A DNA stretch of 64,000 bases from the NCBI GenBank assembly GCA_902592985.1, contig CACJGR010000003.1, forward strand, positions 25,220 to 89,219. The letters are read 5' to 3'. The position numbers and the translations under genes were made by a program. Under the pieces are notes generated by a model. That model was not told the DNA's origin and made no database searches. It saw nothing but the letters and a program-made list of their open reading frames with translations. This DNA is from an uncultured Pelagibacteraceae bacterium (GTDB taxonomy: Bacteria; Pseudomonadota; Alphaproteobacteria; Pelagibacterales; Pelagibacteraceae). This document shows, one piece after another, positions 19,688 to 27,974 of this stretch (within the stretch, counting starts at the first letter, position 1; each line of letters starts with the position of its first letter).

Positions 19688-20173
19688 ATGCGATCTAGAA
19701 ATAATACTAAGCAGAGAAACAGAGTCATTCAAGGCTTAAGATCTTTTAAATATACTTTGCCAAAAAATATTAAAAGAATAATTATAAAAAAAGGTCATAT
19801 ATTTTCCGAAACTTTAAATAACTGGAAATACATAGTTGGGGATGATTTGTTTAGAGTTTGTTACCCAAAATCATTTAAAAATTCTAATAAATTAGGCGCT
19901 AGCTATTTACTTGTTATGGTAAAAAGGGGTCATGAAGTGGATATGGAGTACTCAAAAAAACGAATATTAGATAAAATGAATAGCTACTTTGGTTATTCAG
20001 TTGTAAAAAAACTAAAACTTGTAAGCTTTGATGATAATCAAACTAATTTTAAAAAAACTAAAATTAATCATAATGCGACAAATAGCAAATATATGAATAA
20101 AATTATTGATATTAAGAATGACAAAATTAAAAAATCATTAATTGAATTAAGTAAATTATTTAAAGAAAAATGA
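19688..20173 (+). CDS. DUF721 / DciA-like protein
   Basis: 161 residues with a DUF721 core around WKYIVGDDLFRVCYPKSF and LVMVKRGHEVDMEYSKKRILDKMNSYFG. The DUF721 family includes DciA, which operates the replicative helicase DnaB in most bacteria lacking DnaC; a lysine-rich C-terminal extension follows here. The start codon directly abuts the mutY start codon (CATATG), and no alternative start lies near. The order mutY, DUF721, DsbA-like, smc is conserved in Alphaproteobacteria as I recall. Confidence 0.82.
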   Translation: MRSRNNTKQRNRVIQGLRSFKYTLPKNIKRIIIKKGHIFSETLNNWKYIVGDDLFRVCYPKSFKNSNKLGASYLLVMVKRGHEVDMEYSKKRILDKMNSYFGYSVVKKLKLVSFDDNQTNFKKTKINHNATNSKYMNKIIDIKNDKIKKSLIELSKLFKEK

Positions 20174-20808
20174 ACAAATTTATAAAAGTTTTGTCTAAAC
20201 CGTGCTTTATAATTCTTTTTTTATTCAGTTTGGGGTGTGATCAAGCTAGCGAAAAAAAATCAGAAAATGATAATTTGAAAAATTCTTTTGACGGAATTAA
20301 CAGAATTTATGAAGGAAAATTAGATTCTAAAGTAACAATTATAACTTACGAATCTTTAACCTGTGGCCACTGTGCAGATTTTCATACAAATATATATCCT
20401 CAATTAAAAAAAGAATTTATTGATGCGGGTCTAGTTAGAATTGAATTCAGACATTTTCCTTTAGATGGGGCGGCATTAAATGCTTCAAAAATTGCTCAAT
20501 GTAGAAATGATGGAAAATCAGATGTATTAAATTTTTTGTTTTCAAATCAGAAAAAATGGGCAATCGGTGAAACTGTAGAAACAGCAAATGAAAATTTGAA
20601 AAAACTTTTAAAAGATGAAAATATTGTTATTGACTTTGAAAAATGTACAAACAACAAAAAAATTGAAGATTACGTTTTAAATGATCGAATCGAAGGAGTT
20701 AAAAAATTTAAAGTAAATGCTACTCCTACGATAATAATCAATAATAAAAAGTTTGATAAGTCTCTAAACTATAAAAATTTAAAAAAATCCATTGAAAAAC
20801 TGATATAA
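20170..20808 (+). CDS. DsbA-like thioredoxin-fold lipoprotein
   Basis: 212 residues. A hydrophobic N-terminal stretch ends in FSLGC, compatible with a lipobox although the -3 residue is Ser, so it is probably membrane-anchored in the periplasm. The active site is CGHC in SLTCGHCADFH, followed by the insertion with FRHFPLDGAALNASKIAQC and the cis-proline region VNATPTIIIN. It belongs to the DsbA/BdbD oxidoreductase group (thioredoxin_4). It overlaps the upstream gene by four bases and precedes smc. Confidence 0.88.
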   Translation: MNKFIKVLSKPCFIILFLFSLGCDQASEKKSENDNLKNSFDGINRIYEGKLDSKVTIITYESLTCGHCADFHTNIYPQLKKEFIDAGLVRIEFRHFPLDGAALNASKIAQCRNDGKSDVLNFLFSNQKKWAIGETVETANENLKKLLKDENIVIDFEKCTNNKKIEDYVLNDRIEGVKKFKVNATPTIIINNKKFDKSLNYKNLKKSIEKLI

Positions 20809-20816
20809 GTTTATTC

Positions 20817-23213
20817 ATGGAGTTTAAAAAAATCCAACTTAATGGTTTTAAATCATTTGCAGAAAAGACCGACTTTTTAATTGAAAAGGGTCTAACAGGG
20901 ATAGTTGGACCTAACGGCTGTGGAAAATCTAATATTGTAGAATCTTTAAGATGGGTTATGGGAGAAACTTCAGCAAAAAGTATGAGAGGTTCTGGAATGG
21001 AAGATGTAATTTTTTCAGGAACTTCAAATAAACCTTCTAAAAATATTGCAGAAGTTTCAATAAATATAAATAATGAAACCAAAGATGGTCCAATGCAATA
21101 TAAAAATTTAGAACAAGTAGAAATTAGAAGAAAAATTGAAAAAGATAAAGGATCAAAGTTCTATATTAATCATAAAGAAGTAAGGGCAAAAGATGCTCAA
21201 ATGTTTTTTGCTGACTTATCTACAGGGGCTCATTCTCCTTCAATTATAAGCCAAGGCCGTATAGGAGCATTGGTTACCGCTAAGCCTACCGATCGAAGAG
21301 CTATTTTAGAAGAGGCAGCAGGAATTGCTGGCCTTCATGTTAGAAGACATGAAGCAGAGTTACGATTAAACGCAGCTGAAAACAACCTAAAGAGAGCTGA
21401 TGAACTAAGAAGACAGCAAGAAAAACAATTAATAAATCTTCAAAAACAAGCAGAAGAAGCTACAAAATATAAAATTATTTCAGAAGAAATTAAAAAAATT
21501 GAAGCTGGATTATATTATTTAAGACTTAAAGACATTGATAATGAAATTAAATTGGAAAATGAAATTAACAACGAAGCAGAAAATGAGGTAAGTGGATTTA
21601 ATGAACAAATAAACAACTTTGAAAATTTAATTAAAAATGAATTAGAAAAAGTTTCTCCATTAAGAGAAAAAAATATTGAAAATCTATCAAGATTGCAACG
21701 TTTAAACCTTGAACTTCAAAATTTAGATGAACAAAATGAACGAACACAAACTGAAATAGAAAACATTAAGAAATCTTTAAATACTATTGAAGAAGATGGT
21801 GACAGGGAAAAAAGTATTATAGTCGACGCAACTTCCAACGAAAAAAGATTAAAAGAAGAAAAAAACGAATTAATAGAAATTGATTCAAAATACTATGACA
21901 CAGAAAAGAAATCTAACGAAGACTTAGATGCTACAAAAAATAGATTAAAGGTTGAGATAGATAAAGTAAAGGAATTGATAAACGCTAAAAAAAATAATGA
22001 AGCAATAACTATTCTTGATAACTGTAAAATAATCATAGAAGCATACGCGGATAGTTACAGTAAAAATCAAAATATAAAAAATGAGTCAATAAAAAGAAAA
22101 CAAAGAATTAGCACAATTGAAACAGAAATAGAAAGCTGGAAAAATTTGCTTATTAATTCAGAAAAAATGATCATAGAATTAACTGATAGAAAAAAAGTAT
22201 TATCAAATCAATTAAATGAACTTGAAAAACAACCTCAGATACAAGCAGAAAAAAAAGGTCAAATTTCTGAAAATTTACGAATTTCTGAAAAAGAAAAAAA
22301 TGAAAATGAAGTTATAATTGAAGAAATAGATAAAAAAATTAATTCTTTAAGATCTGAATTAAATGAAACGCAAGAAAAAACGATCCAAATTAGAGAAAGA
22401 AAAGCTAGTTCTGGGGCAACAATTGATGGATTAAAAAAAAGAAAAGATGATCTTTTAGAAAGAGTTGAAACTGAGCTAAATCTAAATGAAAATAATATTC
22501 TTAAATTTTCAAATCTTAATCAAGTTGAAAATTTACCCGATGCAGTCACACAAGAAGAGTTGCTGGATAAAAAAAAAAGAGAAAGAGAAAAATTAGGATC
22601 TGTAAATCTTCGAGCTGATGAGGAAACTAGCAAGTATGAAGCGGAAATTAAAAAAATGGGACAAGACAGACATGATTTAGTGGCAGCAATCATTAAATTA
22701 AAAGAAAGCATTAATGAACTAAATCAAAAAGGAAGGGAAAAACTTTTAGAAGCATTTGAAAAAGTAAATAGAAAATTTAATGAAGTATATACAAAGTTAT
22801 TTAACGGAGGGAATGCTAAATTAGAACTGATAGATTCAGATGATCCACTTGAAGCAGGATTAGAAATGCTAGTAAGTCCTCCAGGAAAAAGACTACAATC
22901 TATAACTTTGTTATCAGGTGGTGAACAAGCTTTAACAGCATTATCACTAATATTTGCAGTTTTTTTAACAAACCCATCACCAATATGTGTACTTGATGAA
23001 GTTGACGCTCCATTAGATGATGCAAACGTAACTAGATTTTGCAATCTGTTAGATGAATTAACCAAAATTACTAGTACACGTTTTATAATTGTTACACATC
23101 ATGCTTTAACTATGTCCAAAATGGATAGATTGTATGGGGTAACTATGCCAGAAAAAGGAATTAGTCAGCTAGTTGCAGTTGATTTGCAAAAAGCTGAAAG
23201 TATGGTGGCGTAA
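20817..23213 (+). CDS. smc: Chromosome segregation protein SMC, short form without a recognisable hinge
   Basis: 798 residues, against roughly 1150 for ordinary bacterial SMC. Both ATPase halves are intact: Walker A GPNGCGKS (31-38), Arg57 in SMRGSG, Q-loop SQGRIG (145-150), signature LLSGGEQ (698-704), Walker B ICVLDEVDAPLDD (723-735) and the His switch VTHH (759-762). Between about 170 and 640 nearly everything is charged coiled coil. No glycine-rich globular hinge of about 150 residues is seen, and no CxxC zinc hook. The likely turn is near residues 395-420 (AITILDNCKIIIEAYADSY). The open frame is continuous, so this is not an obvious frameshift. Confidence 0.93.
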   Translation: MEFKKIQLNGFKSFAEKTDFLIEKGLTGIVGPNGCGKSNIVESLRWVMGETSAKSMRGSGMEDVIFSGTSNKPSKNIAEVSININNETKDGPMQYKNLEQVEIRRKIEKDKGSKFYINHKEVRAKDAQMFFADLSTGAHSPSIISQGRIGALVTAKPTDRRAILEEAAGIAGLHVRRHEAELRLNAAENNLKRADELRRQQEKQLINLQKQAEEATKYKIISEEIKKIEAGLYYLRLKDIDNEIKLENEINNEAENEVSGFNEQINNFENLIKNELEKVSPLREKNIENLSRLQRLNLELQNLDEQNERTQTEIENIKKSLNTIEEDGDREKSIIVDATSNEKRLKEEKNELIEIDSKYYDTEKKSNEDLDATKNRLKVEIDKVKELINAKKNNEAITILDNCKIIIEAYADSYSKNQNIKNESIKRKQRISTIETEIESWKNLLINSEKMIIELTDRKKVLSNQLNELEKQPQIQAEKKGQISENLRISEKEKNENEVIIEEIDKKINSLRSELNETQEKTIQIRERKASSGATIDGLKKRKDDLLERVETELNLNENNILKFSNLNQVENLPDAVTQEELLDKKKREREKLGSVNLRADEETSKYEAEIKKMGQDRHDLVAAIIKLKESINELNQKGREKLLEAFEKVNRKFNEVYTKLFNGGNAKLELIDSDDPLEAGLEMLVSPPGKRLQSITLLSGGEQALTALSLIFAVFLTNPSPICVLDEVDAPLDDANVTRFCNLLDELTKITSTRFIIVTHHALTMSKMDRLYGVTMPEKGISQLVAVDLQKAESMVA

Positions 23214-23220
23214 AAATTCA

Positions 23221-23496
23221 ATGCCAAAAAATACATTCAAAACTCGCTTAGAAATTGCAAAAAACAAGCTTTTAAAGAAAAAACTTTATCAAGACAATCA
23301 ACCTACATCTTCCTTGGGAACAGCCTTTAAAATGAGCACAGAATTAGTGGCTCACGTAGCAGTTGGGACAATTATTGGGTTTATTTTAGATAAGACCTTT
23401 GGTACTAAACCTTGGTTAATATTAATATTTTTTTTCGTAGGTGTGGTTGCGGGTATTATAAATGTCTTCAAATCTGCGAAAAACATGCAAAAATAA
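23221..23496 (+). CDS. atpI: ATP synthase accessory subunit I (AtpI)
   Basis: 91 residues from the ATG at 23221; an earlier in-frame start would lie inside smc. A basic N terminus leads to two membrane helices (LVAHVAVGTIIGFILDK and WLILIFFFVGVVAGIINVF) in the alphaproteobacterial AtpI pattern. AtpI helps assemble the c-ring or handle magnesium; it is not a core subunit. It heads the F0 operon. Confidence 0.88.
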   Translation: MPKNTFKTRLEIAKNKLLKKKLYQDNQPTSSLGTAFKMSTELVAHVAVGTIIGFILDKTFGTKPWLILIFFFVGVVAGIINVFKSAKNMQK

Positions 23497-23502
23497 AAAA
23501 CT

Positions 23503-24237
23503 ATGGCAACAAATCCAATGCACCAATTTGAGGTATATAGAATTGGTCCTGAAATTAAATTAGGAGAGATTGATATATCTTTTACTAATGCCAGCTTATT
23601 TATGGTAATTAGTTCAATTGCTATTTTATTAGTTTTCAATCTTGGAACAAAAAAAAATTCCTTAATACCAAGTAAAATCCAACTACTAGCTGAACTTAGT
23701 TACACATTTGTCTCAAAAATGATAAGTGATACAGCTGGATCAAAAGCAAAGCCATATTTTTCGTTTATCTTTTCACTTTTTATGTTTGTACTATTTTGCA
23801 ATATGTTTGGAATGATTCCTTACACATTTACAGTTACTAGCCACATTATTGTAACTTTTATGTTGGCAGCTTTTATTTTTATTGGAGTTACAATTATTGG
23901 TTTTATGAAACATGGAATCGGTTATTTAAAATTGTTTGTTCCTAGCGGGGTGCCAATTGTATTATTGCCACTAATTGTGGTTATTGAAATTATATCATAC
24001 TTAAGTAGACCGATTAGTCTTTCCGTTCGTTTGTTTGCGAACATGATGGCTGGTCATACTATGATGAAAGTTTTCGGGGGCTTTGTTATAAGTCTCGGAA
24101 TAATTGGTGGATGGCTTCCACTGAGTTTTTCGGTTGCTTTAACTGGTTTGGAGATCTTAGTTGCTTTTCTTCAGGCATATGTTTTTGCAATTTTAACCTG
24201 CATCTATCTAAACGATGCATTAAATTTACACCATTAA
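23503..24237 (+). CDS. atpB: F0F1 ATP synthase subunit a
   Basis: 244-residue integral membrane subunit that forms the proton half-channels. The essential arginine lies in ISLSVRLFANMMAGH, followed by the last two helices that include LEILVAFLQAYVFAILTCIYL. Helix GMIPYTFTVTSHI matches the first conserved segment. Only F0 genes are here; F1 genes (atpHAGDC) must be elsewhere, the usual alphaproteobacterial split. Confidence 0.97.
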   Translation: MATNPMHQFEVYRIGPEIKLGEIDISFTNASLFMVISSIAILLVFNLGTKKNSLIPSKIQLLAELSYTFVSKMISDTAGSKAKPYFSFIFSLFMFVLFCNMFGMIPYTFTVTSHIIVTFMLAAFIFIGVTIIGFMKHGIGYLKLFVPSGVPIVLLPLIVVIEIISYLSRPISLSVRLFANMMAGHTMMKVFGGFVISLGIIGGWLPLSFSVALTGLEILVAFLQAYVFAILTCIYLNDALNLHH

Positions 24238-24244
24238 TTAAAAC

Positions 24245-24251
24245 AAGGAGG
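24245..24251 (+). promoter_or_regulatory. Strong Shine-Dalgarno sequence of atpE
   Basis: A full AAGGAGG lies five bases before the atpE ATG. Most genes in this window have no recognisable Shine-Dalgarno sequence, so this stands out. It fits the high stoichiometry of subunit c compared with subunits a, b and b'. Confidence 0.85.
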
Positions 24252-24256
24252 ATATA

Positions 24257-24484
24257 ATGGAATTAGAAGCAGCAAAAATGATCGGGGCAGGCTTAGCAGC
24301 AATTGCTTTGGCCGGCGCGGGTGTTGGTATTGGTATTATTTTTGGTAATTACCTTTCAGGCGCAATGAGGAACCCGTCAGCAGCTCAAAAACAATTTCCT
24401 AATTTATTATTAGGATTTGCTTTAGCAGAAGCTACTGGCTTATTTGGATTGGTAGTTGCATTAATTATTTTATTTGCATTTTAA
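24257..24484 (+). CDS. atpE: F0F1 ATP synthase subunit c
   Basis: 75-residue two-helix hairpin that forms the rotor ring. The polar loop is MRNPSAAQKQ, and the ion-binding carboxylate is Glu58 in FALAEATGLFG. Glycine-rich helix 1 contains AGAGVGIGIIFGNYLSG. The residues around Glu58 look like a proton-binding type; I see no full sodium signature. It has an unusually strong ribosome-binding site. Confidence 0.97.
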   Translation: MELEAAKMIGAGLAAIALAGAGVGIGIIFGNYLSGAMRNPSAAQKQFPNLLLGFALAEATGLFGLVVALIILFAF

Positions 24485-24489
24485 ATTTA

Positions 24490-25080
24490 GTGATTAAAAA
24501 AATATTTTTTCAGTTAATATTTTTAAGCTTCCTATTGTTAGGGGAAGCTTTTGCATCTGAAAGTGCGGGTATGCCTCAATTAAATCCGGAATTTTGGATT
24601 TCTCAAATTTTTTGGTTAATACTTACTTTTGGAACATTGTATGTAGTGCTCGCAAAACTCATACTTCCAAAAATAAGTGCCAATCTTGAAACAAGAAAAT
24701 CGCAAATATTAGAAAATATTGAGTCTGCAGAAAAGCACAGAGAGGAAAGTGAGCAAAAAATAAAAGAATACGATAAAATTATTCAAGATAGCAAAATTGA
24801 AGCAAAAAATTATTTTAATAAAGCTCGTGAAAAAATACTTAAAGATATTAATTTAAAAAAAGAAAATTTAGATAAAGAGCTTAATAAAGAAATTAAAAAA
24901 GCTGAAATTGAAATAGAAGACCTAAAAAATAAAGCTCCAGAAAAAATTAATAAAATTGCAATTGAGGTTTCTACGGATTTAATTCAACAATTAATAGGTG
25001 TTGAAGTAAATAACAGCAGCATATCTGCAATAGTTAATGATCTTTCAAAAAAAGATAAGGATAAATACTATGGCAATTGA
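24490..25080 (+). CDS. atpG: F0F1 ATP synthase subunit b' (AtpF-like, first copy)
   Basis: 196 residues from a GTG start, five bases after atpE. A hydrophobic leader-like stretch precedes PEFWISQIFWLILTFGTLYVVLAKLILPKI, the membrane anchor typical of alphaproteobacterial b'. A long charged coiled coil follows (stator stalk). Paired b' and b genes are typical of photosynthetic bacteria and Alphaproteobacteria. The gene name is used differently between species. Confidence 0.92.
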   Translation: MIKKIFFQLIFLSFLLLGEAFASESAGMPQLNPEFWISQIFWLILTFGTLYVVLAKLILPKISANLETRKSQILENIESAEKHREESEQKIKEYDKIIQDSKIEAKNYFNKAREKILKDINLKKENLDKELNKEIKKAEIEIEDLKNKAPEKINKIAIEVSTDLIQQLIGVEVNNSSISAIVNDLSKKDKDKYYGN

Positions 25081-25567
25081 TGCAACATTTTGGGTGGCTG
25101 TATCTTTTATAATATTTTTTGGTGGGCTAGTTTATTTAAAAATACCTCAAAAAATTGGTAAAACATTAAATAAATTAATATTAGATATTAAAAATGAAAT
25201 TGATGAAAGTGAAAAGCTAAGAGCTGAATCTAAAATTTTGTTGGATAATGCTCAAAATAAACTAGATAGTGCTCAACTGAAAAGTAAGGAAATTTTGGAA
25301 CAAACAAAAAAAGAAGCGGACGAACTAATAATAGAAATGAATGATAAGTTTCATGAGTCTTCGGAAATTAAAAAAAATTTAGGAGAAAATAAAATTACTC
25401 AGATGAAAGAAGCCGCTCTTAAAGAAATAAAGAATGTTTCAATAAAAATAGCTGTAGATTCTGTAAAAAAAATTATCACAACTTCCATTGATAAATCAAA
25501 ACTAGATAATCTTTTTGAAAAAAACTTAGAAGAAACAAAAATAGCATTAAAAAAGATTAATTCATAA
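25070..25567 (+). CDS. atpF: F0F1 ATP synthase subunit b (second copy)
   Basis: 165 residues from the ATG at 25070, overlapping the b' gene by 11 bases; a longer frame from 25037 adds residues that only mirror b' in another frame. The anchor is ATFWVAVSFIIFFGGLVYLKIP, followed by coiled coil and the C-terminal AVDSVKKIITTSID segment that contacts subunit delta. The stator would be a b/b' heterodimer. Confidence 0.93.
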   Translation: MAIDATFWVAVSFIIFFGGLVYLKIPQKIGKTLNKLILDIKNEIDESEKLRAESKILLDNAQNKLDSAQLKSKEILEQTKKEADELIIEMNDKFHESSEIKKNLGENKITQMKEAALKEIKNVSIKIAVDSVKKIITTSIDKSKLDNLFEKNLEETKIALKKINS

Positions 25568-25610
25568 TATTCTCTTTCATTATATATTGCTAAAATAGTT
25601 TTTAAAAAAA

Positions 25611-26555
25611 ATGAAAAATAAACAAATTAAAATTTTACTTGCGGCTCCTAGAGGATTTTGTGCTGGTGTTGATAGAGCAATTGAAATTGTAAAAAAAAGT
25701 ATAAAGAAGTTTGGAGCTCCTGTTTATGTCAGACATGAAATTGTTCACAACAAATATGTTGTTGATAATTTAAAAAAAATTGGAGCAATTTTTGTAGAAA
25801 AATTAGATGAAATAAAAGATAAAACAAGACCTGTAATATTTTCAGCACATGGTGTTCCAAAATCTGTACCTGAAGAAGCTAAAAATCTCAACATAGAATA
25901 CATTGATGCTACTTGCCCGCTTGTATCTAAAGTCCATAAGGAAGCTGAAAAATTATATAAAGATAATTACCATATTTTGTTAATTGGTCATTTTAATCAC
26001 CCTGAAGTAATAGGTACCATGGGTCAACTGCCAAAAAATTCTATTGATTTAATAGAAAGAGTTGAAGATGCCAATAGTTATGTAAAAAAAAGTGATAAAA
26101 AAATTTCTTATATAACACAAACTACTCTTTCGGTTGATGATACTAAAAATATAGTGAAAGTTTTAAAAAATAAATTTCCAGAAATAAAGGAGCCAATAAA
26201 AGAAGATATTTGTTACGCTACAACTAATCGTCAGGCTGCAGTAAAAAAAATAGCAAAAGAATGTGAAATGTTTTTTATTATTGGCAGTAGAAATTCTTCT
26301 AACTCTTTAAGATTAGTTGAAGTTGCTCAACAAGCAGGGTGCAAACAATCAGAGCTTATACATACAGAAAGCAAAGTGCCAATTGAAAAAATTATTAATT
26401 GTTCTACTATAGGAATTTCGTCCGGTGCATCAGCTCCAGAAGTATTAGTAGAAAATTTTATTGATAAAATTAAAAAAAAAATCAATGTTGATATTAAAGA
26501 AGTAGAAATTATTAAAGAAAACATAATATTTAAAACTCCAGGAAAATTAAATTAA
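25611..26555 (+). CDS. ispH: 4-hydroxy-3-methylbut-2-enyl diphosphate reductase
   Basis: Last enzyme of the MEP pathway, producing IPP and DMAPP. 314 residues. The three Fe-S cysteines lie in APRGFCAGVDRAIEIV, DATCPLVSKVH and DICYATTNRQ. The substrate-binding SSNSLRLVE and the final SSGASAPE are present. Its stop is followed directly by the thrB ATG. The trio ispH-thrB-rnhA is a conserved alphaproteobacterial block. Confidence 0.97.
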   Translation: MKNKQIKILLAAPRGFCAGVDRAIEIVKKSIKKFGAPVYVRHEIVHNKYVVDNLKKIGAIFVEKLDEIKDKTRPVIFSAHGVPKSVPEEAKNLNIEYIDATCPLVSKVHKEAEKLYKDNYHILLIGHFNHPEVIGTMGQLPKNSIDLIERVEDANSYVKKSDKKISYITQTTLSVDDTKNIVKVLKNKFPEIKEPIKEDICYATTNRQAAVKKIAKECEMFFIIGSRNSSNSLRLVEVAQQAGCKQSELIHTESKVPIEKIINCSTIGISSGASAPEVLVENFIDKIKKKINVDIKEVEIIKENIIFKTPGKLN

Positions 26556-27524
26556 ATGGCTATATATACTAAAATTTCAAAAAACAACATAGCATCTATT
26601 GAGAAAAAATTTAATTTAGGAAAAATAATTTCATTTAAAGGTATTAAAAAAGGTATCGAAAATACAAACTATCTAATTAAAACAAAAAAAAAGAAATATA
26701 TTTTAACAATTTTTGAAAAAAGAGTTAAAAAACGGGATGTGCCTTTTTTTATGAGTTTAATGGATAAATTAAATTATCATAATATTAATTGCCCAAAACC
26801 ACAAAAAAGCAAAGCTGGAAATTATTCAATTAATATTAAAAATAAACCTGCATCTATAGTTTCTTTTGTTGAAGGAAAAGATAAAAATAAATTAAAAATA
26901 AAGGACTGCTATGAAATTGGTAAAAATGTTGCAAAATTTCATATCATATCAAAAAAAATAAAACTTCACAGAAAAAATTCAATGTCTCTTAAAGTATGGC
27001 CAAAAATTTTAAATAAAATTGACAATAGAAGCAGAATAATTAATTTAAATTTAAACTTTTTAATGAAAGAAGCTCTTCTAGAGGTAAAAAATAAATGGCC
27101 AAAAAATCTACCTAGTGGAATTATTCATGGAGATTTATTTATTGATAATATTTTTTTTAATAAAAATAAATTTCATGGATACATAGACTTTTATTTTGCC
27201 TGTAATGATTTTTTAATGTACGAAATTGCTATTTGTATAAATGCATTATGTTTTGATAAAAAAAATAGAAAATTTACATTTAATAAAAAAAAATCAAAAA
27301 ATCTTATTAAAGGTTATTCCAAAATAAGAAAATTGTCACGAAAGGAAAAAAAATCACTTAATATATTATGTAAAGGTGCTGCTCTTAGATATCTATTAAC
27401 AAGAACTTATGATTATTTAAATACACCTAAAAGTGCCATTATTAAAATAAAAGATCCTAAAGAATATATTCAAAAACTTAAAATTCATAATACATTAAAT
27501 AATTTTAAAAACTATTTTAACTAA
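26556..27524 (+). CDS. thrB: Homoserine kinase, aminoglycoside-phosphotransferase-fold type (ThrB2)
   Basis: 322 residues of the APH kinase fold, the form of homoserine kinase used by Alphaproteobacteria in place of the GHMP type. Seen are GIENTNYLIKT, KKYILTIFEK with the ATP-binding Lys region, the catalytic-loop IIHGDLFIDNIFF, and YIDFYFACND in the metal-binding position. The next step, threonine synthase, is encoded convergently 450 bases further on. No gap separates it from ispH or rnhA. Confidence 0.93.
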   Translation: MAIYTKISKNNIASIEKKFNLGKIISFKGIKKGIENTNYLIKTKKKKYILTIFEKRVKKRDVPFFMSLMDKLNYHNINCPKPQKSKAGNYSINIKNKPASIVSFVEGKDKNKLKIKDCYEIGKNVAKFHIISKKIKLHRKNSMSLKVWPKILNKIDNRSRIINLNLNFLMKEALLEVKNKWPKNLPSGIIHGDLFIDNIFFNKNKFHGYIDFYFACNDFLMYEIAICINALCFDKKNRKFTFNKKKSKNLIKGYSKIRKLSRKEKKSLNILCKGAALRYLLTRTYDYLNTPKSAIIKIKDPKEYIQKLKIHNTLNNFKNYFN

Positions 27525-27944
27525 ATGATTAAAATTTATACTGATGGTTCTTGTATCGGCAATCCAGGTAAAGGTGGTTGGGCCGCAATAATTATTAATG
27601 GTGGAAAAAAAACTCAAATAAAAGGAAGCAAAAAAAATACTACCAACAACCAGATGGAACTACTTGCTCCAATCAAAGCATTAAAAAAAATCCCTAAAGG
27701 TAGCAAAGTTCAAATTTTTACAGACTCTAAATATGTAAAGTCAGGAATAACAGTGTGGATCCATAATTGGAAAAAAAATGGATGGAAAACTGCAAACAAA
27801 CAAAAAGTTAAAAATATAGAACTTTGGACAGAGTTAGATCTTTTATCTAATGAATTTGAGATAAAGTGGAGTTGGGTAAAAGCTCACTCTACTGATAAAT
27901 TAAATAATGAAGTTGATTCAATTGCTAGAGAGGCTGCCGGTTAA
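27525..27944 (+). CDS. rnhA: Ribonuclease HI
   Basis: 139 residues. The four catalytic acids are visible: Asp in YTDGSCIGNPGKGGWA, Glu in NNQMELLAPIKAL, Asp in IFTDSKYVKSGI and Asp in LNNEVDSIAREA. Degrades RNA in hybrids and removes primers. Its ATG follows the thrB stop directly. A second, unrelated RNase H (HII) is at 15.8 kb. Confidence 0.97.
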   Translation: MIKIYTDGSCIGNPGKGGWAAIIINGGKKTQIKGSKKNTTNNQMELLAPIKALKKIPKGSKVQIFTDSKYVKSGITVWIHNWKKNGWKTANKQKVKNIELWTELDLLSNEFEIKWSWVKAHSTDKLNNEVDSIAREAAG

Positions 27945-27974
27945 GAATAGGGCACCTGGCAACAGAAAACCTCT

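Noticed and set aside
19688-19732. Longer MutY starting at 19732
   Set aside because: The extra 15 residues are unlike the family, lie inside the divergent gene, and the ATG at 19687 fits the normal MutY N terminus.
27945-27974. Bidirectional terminator between rnhA and thrC
   Set aside because: The 30-base gap has only short, weak self-complementarity and no T-run on either side.
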